This document shows positions 1 to 8,415 of a stretch of DNA of 64,000 bases, in pieces. Position numbers and translations under genes: made by a program. The notes below the pieces were generated by a model. It was not told where the DNA came from. It saw nothing but the letters and a program-made list of their open reading frames with translations, and did no database searches. How positions within the stretch are numbered: position 1 is the first letter of the stretch; each line of letters opens with the position of its first letter. The stretch is from JAXMDC01 sp046349035 (lineage in GTDB: Bacteria; Pseudomonadota; Alphaproteobacteria; Rhizobiales; Kaistiaceae): positions 372,001 to 436,000 of the forward strand of contig JAXMDC010000003.1 in NCBI GenBank assembly GCA_046349035.1. The letters run 5' to 3'.

Positions 1-1
1 T

Positions 2-154
2 GAGTACGGCATCGAGATCAAGCGTGTGCTGCGCTCCAAGCTGGTGCTCGGCATCGCCGACGGTTGGCTGAAGGCCGACGGCGAGACGGTCTACGAGGCC
101 AAGGACCTCCGGGTGGCGCTCTTCAGCAACGCGCCGGCACCGGCGACCGCTTGA
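2..154 (+). CDS. fabA: 3-hydroxydecanoyl-ACP dehydratase FabA, C-terminal fragment
   Basis: Only the last 50 codons lie in the window; the gene begins to the left. The visible peptide contains the FabA tail pattern (KLVLGIADGW, then KDLRVALF), which matches the end of FabA proteins. FabA dehydrates and isomerises 3-hydroxydecanoyl-ACP and so begins unsaturated fatty acid synthesis in the cytosol. It ends 63 bases before fabB and is followed by fabI, so fabA-fabB-fabI is probably one operon. The active-site half of the protein cannot be seen here. Confidence 0.9.
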   Translation, partial: EYGIEIKRVLRSKLVLGIADGWLKADGETVYEAKDLRVALFSNAPAPATA

Positions 155-217
155 GCGGGCCGGAGGCCGGCTCGCGCAGGTTTCCGGCGTCTCGTTAGAG
201 GTGAAGGACTTGAACAG

Positions 218-1432
218 ATGAAGCGGGTCGTCGTGACCGGAATGGGCATCGTGTCGTCCATCGGCAACTCGACCCAAGAGGTGCTGGCGTCGCTCCGCGA
301 AGCGCGCTCGGGCATCGTGCGTGCCGACCGCTATGCCGAACTCGGCTTCCGCTGCCATGTGCACGGGGCGCCGACGCTCGACGCCGAGGCGATCGTCGAC
401 CGCCGGGCGATGCGCTTCCATGGCGGCGGCACCGCCTGGAACCACGTCGCCATGGAGCAGGCGATCCGCGACAGCGGCCTGGCTCCGGACGAGGTCTCCA
501 ACGAGCGGACCGGCATCATCATGGGCTCCGGCGGCCCCTCAACGCGGGCAATCGTCGAGGCCGCTGACGTGGCACGGGCCAAGGGGCCGAAGCGGGTCGG
601 GCCGTTCGCGGTGCCGAAGGCGATGTCCTCGACCGCGTCGGCGACGCTCGCCACCTGGTTCAAGATCAAGGGCGTCAACTATTCGATCTCGTCGGCCTGC
701 GCGACCTCCAACCACTGCATCGGCAACGCTTATGAGATCATCCAGCTCGGCAAGCAGGATGTGATCTTCGCCGGCGGCAGCGAGGAACTCGACTGGACGC
801 TGAGCGTCCTTTTCGACGCGATGGGGGCGCTGTCGGTGCATTACAACGACCGGCCGGACGTCGCCTCGCGGCCCTACGACAAGAACCGCGACGGGTTCGT
901 CATCGCCGGTGGCGCCGGGGTGCTGGTACTGGAGGAGTATCAGCACGCCAAGGCCCGCGGCGCGCGCATCTATGGCGAGGTGGTCGGCTACGGCGCGACC
1001 TCGGACGGCTACGATATGGTCTCGCCGTCGGGTGAAGGCGCGGCGCGCTGCATGCGCATGGCGCTCGCGGGCGTCGGGAGCCGGGTCGACTACATCAACC
1101 CGCACGCCACCTCGACACAGATCGGCGACCTCAAGGAGATCGAGGCAATCCGCGCGGTGTTCGGCGACAAGTGTCCGCCGATCTCGGCGACCAAGGCGCT
1201 CACCGGCCATTCGCTCGGCGCCACCGGGGTCCAGGAAGCGATCTACTGCCTGCTGATGATGAACAACGGCTTCATCGCCAAGAGCGCGCATATCGACGAG
1301 ATCGACCCGGAATTCGCCGACATGCCGATCGTGCGCGAGCGGATCGACCACGCCGCCGTCAATACCGTTCTCTCCAACAGCTTCGGCTTCGGCGGCACTA
1401 ACGCCTCGCTGGTGCTGCAGCGCGCGTCCTGA
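218..1432 (+). CDS. fabB: beta-ketoacyl-ACP synthase I
   Basis: This 404-residue condensing enzyme elongates acyl-ACP with malonyl-ACP and is needed with FabA for unsaturated fatty acids. The Cys-His-His triad is intact: Cys161 in SACATS, His296 in NPHATST and His331 in LTGHSLGATG. The C-terminal SNSFGFGGTNA motif is present. The ATG at 218 follows a GAAGGAC ribosome-binding site. Its position just after fabA and before fabI supports FabB rather than FabF. It differs from the two ketosynthase genes of the lipid A cluster, which use a separate carrier protein. Confidence 0.95.
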   Translation: MKRVVVTGMGIVSSIGNSTQEVLASLREARSGIVRADRYAELGFRCHVHGAPTLDAEAIVDRRAMRFHGGGTAWNHVAMEQAIRDSGLAPDEVSNERTGIIMGSGGPSTRAIVEAADVARAKGPKRVGPFAVPKAMSSTASATLATWFKIKGVNYSISSACATSNHCIGNAYEIIQLGKQDVIFAGGSEELDWTLSVLFDAMGALSVHYNDRPDVASRPYDKNRDGFVIAGGAGVLVLEEYQHAKARGARIYGEVVGYGATSDGYDMVSPSGEGAARCMRMALAGVGSRVDYINPHATSTQIGDLKEIEAIRAVFGDKCPPISATKALTGHSLGATGVQEAIYCLLMMNNGFIAKSAHIDEIDPEFADMPIVRERIDHAAVNTVLSNSFGFGGTNASLVLQRAS

Positions 1433-1459
1433 CCGGGCCAGCGGGGGGGGGAACCGGGG

Positions 1460-2278
1460 ATGGACGGGCTGATGAAGGGTAAACGCGGCCTCATCATGGG
1501 GGTCGCAAACGACCATTCGATCGCTTGGGGGATCGCCCAGGCGGCGGCGACGGCAGGCGCCGAGCTCGCCTTCACCTATCAGGGCGAAGCCTTCGGGCGG
1601 CGGGTCAAGCCGCTGGCGCAATCGGTCGGCGCCAGGCTGATGCTGCCCTGCGATGTCGAGGACGAAGCGTCACTCGCGTCGGTGTTCGCGACTCTGAAGC
1701 GCGAATGGGGGACGCTCGACTTCCTCGTCCACGCCATCGCATTCTCCGACAAGAACGAACTGAAGGGCCGCTACGCCGACACGACGCGCAAGAACTTCGC
1801 GCACACCATGCTGATCTCGTGCTTCTCCTTCACCGAGGCGGCGCGGGCGGCGGCGGAGCTGATGCCGAAGGGTGGGACCATGCTGACCCTCACCTATGGC
1901 GGTTCGGTGCGGGTGATGCCCAACTACAACGTCATGGGCGTTGCCAAGGCGGCGCTGGAATCCTCGGTCCGCTACCTTGCCGCCGATTTCGGCGAGCGCG
2001 GCATTCGGGTCAATGCGATCTCGGCCGGGCCGGTCAGGACCCTCGCCGGTGCCGGCGTCGCCGACGCGCGGGCGATGTACAATTTCCAGAGCCACAACGC
2101 GCCGCTCCGCCGCGCCATCGGCATCGAGGAGGTCGGCCGCTCGGCGCTCTACCTGCTCAGCGACATGTCAGCGGCGGTGACAGGCGAGATCCACTATGTC
2201 GACGCCGGCTACAACATCGTGTCAATGCCGCGGCCCGGCGACATGTCGGTCAAGCACAACGGCAACGACGGGGAGTAG
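1460..2278 (+). CDS. fabI: enoyl-ACP reductase (NADH), FabI type
   Basis: This 272-residue short-chain dehydrogenase reduces enoyl-ACP in the last step of each elongation cycle. The nucleotide-binding start is GVANDHSIAWGIA. The active-site residues Tyr146, Tyr156 and Lys163 fall at the same numbers as in E. coli FabI. It starts 27 bases after fabB behind a run of G residues and is the last gene of the fabA-fabB-fabI group. The FabI-type active site suggests triclosan sensitivity, which is inference. The 212 bases that follow separate it from convergent phaZ. Confidence 0.95.
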   Translation: MDGLMKGKRGLIMGVANDHSIAWGIAQAAATAGAELAFTYQGEAFGRRVKPLAQSVGARLMLPCDVEDEASLASVFATLKREWGTLDFLVHAIAFSDKNELKGRYADTTRKNFAHTMLISCFSFTEAARAAAELMPKGGTMLTLTYGGSVRVMPNYNVMGVAKAALESSVRYLAADFGERGIRVNAISAGPVRTLAGAGVADARAMYNFQSHNAPLRRAIGIEEVGRSALYLLSDMSAAVTGEIHYVDAGYNIVSMPRPGDMSVKHNGNDGE

Positions 2279-2490
2279 GCCCGGGCGCTGACCCTGGAGC
2301 GGCGCTCTCGGCTCGTGTTTCGGATGTGTCGCTTGTGTCGGTTGCCCGAAGACGGAACCGGGAAAGCACGGCAAAATCGTCGCCGTCCGGGAAAGCGCGC
2401 CAGCACGCGAATTGCCGCTTTGGCTCTTGTGTCGGTCCCGCGGGGAAGGCCCGGAGGCGTCGGCAGGCGCGCCCGCGTCGGCGACCAGCC

Positions 2491-3753
2491 TCAGCGCCTG
2501 TGGCTGCGGATGAAGTCGCTCATGCGCGGGGCGACTTCGGCGCGGAAGCGCGAGCCGTTGAAGACGCCGTAGTGGCCAACGGCCGGCTGCAAATAGTGGG
2601 CACGGCGCTCGGCGGGGATGCCGGTGCAGAGGCGGTGCGCCGCCTCGGTCTGGCCGACGCCGGAGATGTCGTCGCGCTCGCCCTCGACGGTGAGGAGGGC
2701 CGCCCGCTTGATCCTGGCAGGTTCCACCGGAACGCCGCGGTGGCGCATCGTCCCCTCGGGGAGGTCGTAGCGCACGAACACCGTCTCGACGGTCTGCAGG
2801 AAGAACTCGGCGGTGAGGTCCATCACCGCCAGATACTCGTCGTAGAACTCGCGATGCTTGTCGGCATTGTCGCCGTCGCCCCGGACGAGGTGGCGGAAAT
2901 AATCGGCATGAGCGTCGAGATGCCGGTCGAGGTTCATCGCCATGAAGCCGGAGAGCTGCAGGAAGCCGGGATAGACCTCGCGGCCGAAGCCGGGATGCGG
3001 GAACGGCACATGCATGATGGCGTGGCGACGGAACCAGTCGGTGCCGCGTTCGCTCGCCGTCCGCGTGACGGCGGTCGGGTTGATGCGGGCGTCGATCGGG
3101 CCGCCCATCAGCGTCATGGTGAGGGGCGCGGCGGGATGGCCGGCCGCCTCCATTAGCGCCGTCGCCGCCAGCACGGGCACCGCGGGCTGGCAGACGCCGA
3201 CGATATGGGTGTCGAAGCCGAGCGTCTCGAGGATGGCGATGAGGTAATCGATATAGTCGTCGAGGTCGAAGCGGCCGGCCGAGGGCGGCACCATGCGGGC
3301 ATCGGCCCAGTCGGTAATGTAGACCTCATGCGTCGGCAGGAAGGTCGCGACCGTGCCGCGGAGCAGCGTCGCGTAGTGGCCGGACATCGGCGCGACCAGG
3401 ATCAGCTTCGGGTCGCGGCGCGCCTTGGGCAGTTCGCGGGCGAAATGGATGAGGCGGCAGAAGGGCCGCTCCCACACCACCGCCTCGTTGACCGCGACCT
3501 TCTGGCCGCCGACGGTCGTCTCGGCAATGCCGAACACCGGCTTGCCATAGCGGCGAGTGGTGCGCTCGAAAACGTCGAGGCTGGCGGCAAGGCCCTTGCC
3601 GAAGGGCGTCCGGCCGACCGGATTCATCGGGTTTTCCAGGAAGGCGCGGGCGGCGCCGGCGGCGGCGCGCCACGGCGTCAGCGCGGCATGCTGCCATTCG
3701 TAGAATTGGTAGAAGGACAAGACGCTCAGGCCTCGCTCACCCCGATTGTGCAC
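2491..3753 (-). CDS. phaZ: intracellular polyhydroxyalkanoate (PHB) depolymerase
   Basis: This 420-residue alpha/beta hydrolase degrades stored amorphous polyhydroxybutyrate granules. The catalytic nucleophile is a cysteine, Cys188 in GVCQP, as in the Ralstonia-type intracellular enzymes, rather than a lipase-box serine. An Asp in the GERDD segment and a His in AVGHYGVFNG probably complete the triad. There is no signal peptide, as expected for the intracellular class. Homologues usually begin near the FYQFYEWQHA segment, so a TTG at about 3720 is an alternative start to the ATG at 3753. No PHA synthase or phasin gene lies beside it. Confidence 0.9.
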   Translation of the reverse strand: MHNRGERGLSVLSFYQFYEWQHAALTPWRAAAGAARAFLENPMNPVGRTPFGKGLAASLDVFERTTRRYGKPVFGIAETTVGGQKVAVNEAVVWERPFCRLIHFARELPKARRDPKLILVAPMSGHYATLLRGTVATFLPTHEVYITDWADARMVPPSAGRFDLDDYIDYLIAILETLGFDTHIVGVCQPAVPVLAATALMEAAGHPAAPLTMTLMGGPIDARINPTAVTRTASERGTDWFRRHAIMHVPFPHPGFGREVYPGFLQLSGFMAMNLDRHLDAHADYFRHLVRGDGDNADKHREFYDEYLAVMDLTAEFFLQTVETVFVRYDLPEGTMRHRGVPVEPARIKRAALLTVEGERDDISGVGQTEAAHRLCTGIPAERRAHYLQPAVGHYGVFNGSRFRAEVAPRMSDFIRSHRR

Positions 3754-3792
3754 TGCAACATGATGCGCCGCGGCGCGACACGGCGCAAGGGG

Positions 3793-4596
3793 TCACCAAT
3801 CTGGCCGATATCTCTCGGGAAGTGTTTCTTGGAGAACCGTTCGCGTGGCACCTTCGAAAGACTGCGGCCACTGGATTCCAAGTTTTGCTGCCAGCGCCTT
3901 TGCACGCGGGAAGAAAATGCGCGCAATTGTCTTGTTGGCCGAAAGAATGCTGTCCCGGTCGGCGGTTGGCGAGGGCAGACCCGTGAGTATCTGCATGCGT
4001 CCGGCGTCGATCACCCGGCTGAGGTGTAAGAGGCCGCCGGTGTCGCGCTTGCCCATCTCGGCGATCAAAATGTCGGCAAGCATTCGACGCAGAAGGCTGT
4101 AGCCGAGGACGCCGAGCTCATACTCTCCGCGGCCGTCGCTGACGTGCGTCAATCCAAGGACCCGGATGAACTCACTGATGGTTTGGGCGACGGCGCGCGG
4201 ATCGGATCCTGGGTCGGGACGGCTGAGGGGCAGCCCGGCATAGAGTCCCTCGCGATCAAACAGCGTCTTCAGCTTGTCCTGGGCCATCGATGCCATTCCG
4301 TCGCGGCCGACGATATGAAGATCGACGCGCGTCCAGTCAGCTAGGACTGCGTGAATCACCATCGATCCGCGCTGAAGTCGCTGCAAGTGAACAACCGGCG
4401 CAACCGCGTCGAGTTGATCGCGCCAGCCTGCGGCGATCGCCTCTTGATCCGGCTTTTCGGCAACGGCCAGCAAGTCGACGTCGCTAAAGGCGTCCGCTGT
4501 ACCGCGGCCAAAGCTGCCGGCGAGGAAGAGCGCTCGAATGCGTTCGTCCGGCTGGAGCAATGTGCCCAGAGCGGCAATGACAGCTTGTTGATCCAT
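3793..4596 (-). CDS. nucleotidyltransferase-domain protein
   Basis: The N-terminus carries the polymerase-beta-type nucleotidyltransferase signature GSFGRGTADAFSDVDLL, with the two metal-binding aspartates of SDVD. The remaining ~200 residues are helical and resemble the C-terminal part of stand-alone adenylyl/nucleotidyltransferases. The overall plan (267 residues) is like aminoglycoside or lincosamide nucleotidyltransferases, but the substrate cannot be named from sequence. The ATG at 4596 follows GAGG and is preferred over an upstream GTG at 4611. Base composition is somewhat less GC-rich than the neighbours. No antitoxin-like partner is adjacent, so a toxin-antitoxin role is not supported. 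Confidence 0.75.
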   Translation of the reverse strand: MDQQAVIAALGTLLQPDERIRALFLAGSFGRGTADAFSDVDLLAVAEKPDQEAIAAGWRDQLDAVAPVVHLQRLQRGSMVIHAVLADWTRVDLHIVGRDGMASMAQDKLKTLFDREGLYAGLPLSRPDPGSDPRAVAQTISEFIRVLGLTHVSDGRGEYELGVLGYSLLRRMLADILIAEMGKRDTGGLLHLSRVIDAGRMQILTGLPSPTADRDSILSANKTIARIFFPRAKALAAKLGIQWPQSFEGATRTVLQETLPERYRPDW

Positions 4597-4742
4597 CTCG
4601 CCTCGATACACCGAATCTGAGCGCCCTCTAAGCCGTCCGCTGGGCTATCGGCACCCGGTCAAGTCATGTTCGTCGGCGCGGTCTATGGCAGCCTGGAGCC
4701 GGCGATTCGGCTCGCAGCGAGCGGTCGCCGCGGAGAACCGGT

Positions 4743-5465
4743 ATGTCGGAAATCCTCAACGTCGGCCTCTTCTTCGGCATGGGTGTGACGGCCTTGTTAG
4801 CCGTCGCCATCTGGACTCAAGCGCGGGTTGCCAGGCGCGCGGCCTTCATCAACGGCTACACTTGGCCACCCGGTCTTCTCGACAAGCTTGAGAAGCACCA
4901 CCGCGGCTTCACCAGAAAGCAATCGGCGCTCGTCTCGACGGGGCTTCGCCATTTCTTCCTCGCCTATCTCAATGGCGGGCGGAAATATGTGGCCATGCCG
5001 TCCCAAGTCGCCGACGACCTCTGGCACGAGTTCATTCTCTACACGAAGCACTACCAGGAATTCTGCCGGAAGGCCTTTGGCGGGATGCTGCATCACACGC
5101 CGGCGGTTGCTCTCAAGAAGGGGCAGAAGACGGACAATGCGGGCCTGCGCCGCGTGTGGTGGTGGTGCTGCAAGATGGACCATATCGACCCGAAGAACCC
5201 CACACGCCTGCCGCTGCTGTTCGCCCTCGATACGAAGCTCAACATCGCGAACGGTTATGTCTACGAGCCCAACTGCGAGCAGCTGCGACGCAGCGGTTCC
5301 GCGGGCGCGCAATGCGGCGGCGACTTCTCCAGCCCGAGTTACGACGGGGGCACCGACGGCTTCGGCGACTCGGGCGGCGACGGCGGCGGTAGCGGCGACG
5401 GTGGCGGCGGAGGCGACGGCGGTGGCGATGGGGGTGGGGGAGGCTGCGGCGGCGGCGGCGATTGA
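4743..5465 (+). CDS. membrane-anchored glycine-rich domain protein
   Basis: This 240-residue protein has one N-terminal membrane segment (about residues 7-25). A conserved domain follows with RHFFLAY at 69-75 and DDLWHEFI at 91-98, the tryptophan-histidine signature of the glycine-rich domain-containing (GRDP-like) family. The tail from about residue 203 is almost pure Gly/Asp/Ser with one cysteine. Cysteines at 108, 142-143, 178 and 191 could bind metal or form disulfides. The ATG follows a GGAGAA ribosome-binding site. The family has no firm biochemical role, so the function is unknown. Confidence 0.75.
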   Translation: MSEILNVGLFFGMGVTALLAVAIWTQARVARRAAFINGYTWPPGLLDKLEKHHRGFTRKQSALVSTGLRHFFLAYLNGGRKYVAMPSQVADDLWHEFILYTKHYQEFCRKAFGGMLHHTPAVALKKGQKTDNAGLRRVWWWCCKMDHIDPKNPTRLPLLFALDTKLNIANGYVYEPNCEQLRRSGSAGAQCGGDFSSPSYDGGTDGFGDSGGDGGGSGDGGGGGDGGGDGGGGGCGGGGD

Positions 5466-5675
5466 CGGTGGATTTCCACCGGGCGTTTGGGCGTCCGCCC
5501 CTCACCGCATGACGGGGACCGGGCGCCGGTGCAATCATCTCGCCGTTCAGCCAAGTCTTGCCGCAATTGGTGGCGTAGCATCGATTCAGTGGCGTTGCGT
5601 GATTCGTTTTTCCGCGGATTGCGGTGCCGGCTCGATCGCTGAATGAGCCTGGCACCCGGATAAAAGGACGAGCTC

Positions 5676-6659
5676 ATGCCACAAGGCGCGTTGCGGCTCC
5701 CCCCAGCCACCCCATTCGAACTGCCGGCCGAGCCGGCGAACACTCCTGATGGCCACGAAACGACTGCGTCCGGAGATGCCTCGAGCAGTCGCAAGTGTCC
5801 CCGCGGCGAGCGGGCCCTTCTGAAGCCCATTCCCTCGCCGGTCCTGAACCCTGCTCCCGCCGCTCTCCCCCCGTCGGATGCCGACCTTGACTCGCCGCAA
5901 TCGGAGCAGGGACCATCCGGCGGCGTCGCAGCCCGCGGCGGGATACCGGATGCGGCTCTGGAAGTGTTCACGGAGGCGAACCGGCGCTTCAAGGCCCGGC
6001 TTGCCGAGATTCGGGCGGGCACGGATACCGCGCCCGCCGAAGCGTCGCCGCAGGCGGTTCCGCCGCGCCGCCCGATGATTACCAATGCCGTTCCGCCGGA
6101 CTGGCTGCTGCACGATCGTGAGGAGGAGCCCGAGGTCCGGCGACGCCCCTTGGCGAGCGTTGCCGCCGGCGCGCTGATCTTTGCCCTGGGGGCCGGCGCG
6201 GCCGCTCTCGTCCTCAAGGGAGGCGCTGCACCGACCACCGCTCCGGCCGCCGCCGTCGTTGCCGTCGCTGCGGCGAGCGAACCGTCTCCGCCAAGCGTCG
6301 CCAGCATCGCGCCCGCCCCGCCGGTGATCGCCACCGCCATCGTCATCAAGACAGATACGCCCCTCGCCGCGGCTCGGCTTCCGGAGGAACCGGCGCCAGA
6401 GGCGGCCAAGGCCGGCCCCATTGCGGCGGAGGACGAGAACCCGCCGACGCCGGCTGCCGAGGCCACCGCAGACGACCCGCCGGGCCCGCCGGACAAGGCC
6501 GCCGCGCCAGCCAAACGCACGACCCGTTCGGGGACCGCCACTCGCAGCGCGACGACACGTGCGCCGGCGGCAGGCGGCTGGGCACCCGCCAAGCCGGCAA
6601 CGACCGCGAGCGGCACGCCGGCCCGCGGGAACACGGCGCCGTTTTCGTTCTGGCCGTAA
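5676..6659 (+). CDS. hypothetical proline/alanine-rich single-pass membrane protein
   Basis: I do not recognise this 327-residue protein. Residues 1-155 are Pro/Ala-rich and likely disordered, with one short amphipathic helix near 93-112 (EVFTEANRRFKARLAEIR). A single membrane helix spans about 159-181, preceded by Arg residues that predict a cytoplasmic N-terminus. The C-terminal ~145 residues are Ala/Pro/Thr-rich and would be periplasmic. An AAAAGGACGAG ribosome-binding site just before the ATG supports it as a real gene. The layout is that of an envelope tether, but no known domain is visible. Confidence 0.6.
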   Translation: MPQGALRLPPATPFELPAEPANTPDGHETTASGDASSSRKCPRGERALLKPIPSPVLNPAPAALPPSDADLDSPQSEQGPSGGVAARGGIPDAALEVFTEANRRFKARLAEIRAGTDTAPAEASPQAVPPRRPMITNAVPPDWLLHDREEEPEVRRRPLASVAAGALIFALGAGAAALVLKGGAAPTTAPAAAVVAVAAASEPSPPSVASIAPAPPVIATAIVIKTDTPLAAARLPEEPAPEAAKAGPIAAEDENPPTPAAEATADDPPGPPDKAAAPAKRTTRSGTATRSATTRAPAAGGWAPAKPATTASGTPARGNTAPFSFWP

Positions 6660-6686
6660 CGGCCCTGCGGCGGCGCAGCGCCGTCG

Positions 6687-7520
6687 CTACTCCCCGGTCT
6701 GGAGCAGCGAGCCCTGGCGGCGGGCGTCGTTGAGGAGGCGGACGAAGGCGAGGCCGGCGGCGGCCATGTAGAGGACGTTCAGCGCCAAGGCCTGCAGCAT
6801 CAGATCGGCGCGGAAGGTCTGATCGAGGAGGAGCGCGCGGAGCCCCTCGAAGACATAGGTTGGAGCGAGCGTCCAGGCGACCGGCTGCAGGAAGGCGGGC
6901 AGCGTCGCTACCGGGTAATAGACCGCGCAAATCGGCAGGATCACGAACATCAGAGTCCAGGCGAGATTCTCCGCGCCCATGCCGTTCCGCAGGATCAGGC
7001 CGCTGACGACGATGCCGACCGCCCAGGAGGTCAGCAGCAGGTTGGCGAAGAAGGCGGCGACTGCAAAGCCGAGGCCCCAGAGGTTGAAGCCGAAATAGAC
7101 CGCCGCGACGATGGTCACCGGGACGATGCCGATGACCAGGCGCACAAGGCTCATTACCATCAGCGAGGCGAGGAACTCGGCCGGCCGGAGCGGGCTCATC
7201 AGGATGTTGGCCATGTTGCGCGACCACATCTCTTCCAGGAACGAGACGGAGAAGCCGAGCTGGCCGCGCACAAGGACGTCCCACAGCAGCACGGCGCCGA
7301 TGAAGATGCCGCCGGCGCGGGCGAAGAAGCCGGAGTTCTGGTTGAGGTAAAGCTGCAGGAAGCCCCACAGCAGCACCTGCACCATTGGCCAGTAGACGAT
7401 CTCGGCGAAGCGCGAGAGCGAGGAGCGCAGCAGATAGACGTAACGCAGCACCATCGCGCCGATGCGGGCGAGCGAGAGCGCGCGGTAGCTGCTGTCGGCG
7501 ATGGCCGGCGGGGCGTTCAT
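6687..7520 (-). CDS. ABC-2 type exporter permease
   Basis: This 277-residue integral membrane protein has about six hydrophobic helices and the ABC-2 permease layout, including a polar stretch near WSRNMANILMSPLRPAEF. Its ATG overlaps the stop of the upstream ATPase gene by four bases (ATGA), so the two are translationally coupled and form one exporter. The substrate is not evident from sequence; candidates for this class include polysaccharides, lipids and drugs. Confidence 0.9.
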   Translation of the reverse strand: MNAPPAIADSSYRALSLARIGAMVLRYVYLLRSSLSRFAEIVYWPMVQVLLWGFLQLYLNQNSGFFARAGGIFIGAVLLWDVLVRGQLGFSVSFLEEMWSRNMANILMSPLRPAEFLASLMVMSLVRLVIGIVPVTIVAAVYFGFNLWGLGFAVAAFFANLLLTSWAVGIVVSGLILRNGMGAENLAWTLMFVILPICAVYYPVATLPAFLQPVAWTLAPTYVFEGLRALLLDQTFRADLMLQALALNVLYMAAAGLAFVRLLNDARRQGSLLQTGE

Positions 7521-8320
7521 AGGGCCGCCAGCGCGGCGTGGCCGCGATTGCGGGCGACGTCGAGGAACACCTCCTCGAGATTGGAGCGGCCGTATTTGGC
7601 GAGGAGATCGGCTGGCGACCCACGGTCGACGATGCGTCCCGCCTTCATCACGATAACCTCGTCGCAGAGGCGTTCGACCTCCGGCATGTTGTGCGAGGCG
7701 AGCAGGATCGCGCCGCCGCGCGTGCGGCGATAGTCCTCCAGCCGAGTCCTGATCCAGTCGGCAGTGTCGGGGTCGAGGGAGGCGGTCGGCTCGTCGAGGA
7801 GCAGCACCTCGGGGCGGTTGAGGAGGGCCTTGGCGAGGGCAACGCGGGTCTTCTGGCCGGCTGAGAGCTTGCCCGCCTCGCGGTCGAGGAGCGCGACGAG
7901 GTCGAGTTCGGCGGCGAGTTGCTCGATGCGCCGGGCGAGGTCGGGGACGGCGTAGAGCATGCCGAAGACGCGAAGGTTCTGCCGCACCGTCAGGCGGTGC
8001 GGCATATCGACGTACGGGCTCTCGAAATTCATGCGGTGGAGGACACGGTGGCGCTCGCGCCGCATGTCGTGGCCGAGCACCACGACGGTTCCTGCGGTCG
8101 GCAGGATCAACCCCATGATCATGCCGATGGTGGTGGTCTTGCCGGCGCCGTTGCCGCCGAGGAGGCCGACAATGCGGTTGGCCGGCACGCTGAATGAGAT
8201 GCCGTCGACCGCGGTCGTGCCGCGGTAAACCTTAACGAGGTCCCTGACTTCGATGGCCGGGACGGCGGCCGGCGCGGCGGGGAGCGGGGGCGGCATCGGT
8301 CCTCGAGGGGTTGGCTGCAT
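7517..8320 (-). CDS. ABC transporter ATP-binding protein
   Basis: This is the nucleotide-binding subunit partnered with the downstream ABC-2 permease. The Walker A motif is GGNGAGKTTT, the signature motif is LSAGQKTRVALAKAL, Walker B is VLLLDEPTASLD and the switch histidine lies in ASHNMPE. I chose the ATG at 8320 (267 residues). A further in-frame ATG lies at 8296, and the first ~20 residues are a Pro-rich tail before the domain begins at AIEVRDLVKVY. It is divergent from regB. Confidence 0.9.
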   Translation of the reverse strand: MQPTPRGPMPPPLPAAPAAVPAIEVRDLVKVYRGTTAVDGISFSVPANRIVGLLGGNGAGKTTTIGMIMGLILPTAGTVVVLGHDMRRERHRVLHRMNFESPYVDMPHRLTVRQNLRVFGMLYAVPDLARRIEQLAAELDLVALLDREAGKLSAGQKTRVALAKALLNRPEVLLLDEPTASLDPDTADWIRTRLEDYRRTRGGAILLASHNMPEVERLCDEVIVMKAGRIVDRGSPADLLAKYGRSNLEEVFLDVARNRGHAALAAL

Positions 8321-8415
8321 CACGGTCGGCGGGAGACGAGCGGCGCGGGCCCGGCGTGCTATATGGCGGCCAGCGCGCCGGCCGGCAAGGCGGGCGCCGG
8401 TCAAGGCAACCGGGA

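Noticed and set aside
3793..4596. Toxin-antitoxin module based on the nucleotidyltransferase
   Set aside because: No small HEPN or antitoxin-like gene is adjacent, and the protein is longer than MNT-type antitoxins.
5339..6634. 431-codon minus-strand open frame opposite the Pro/Ala-rich gene
   Set aside because: It has no ribosome-binding site and spans the glycine-rich tail region and an intergenic gap. The plus-strand gene has a strong ribosome-binding site and a clear membrane helix.
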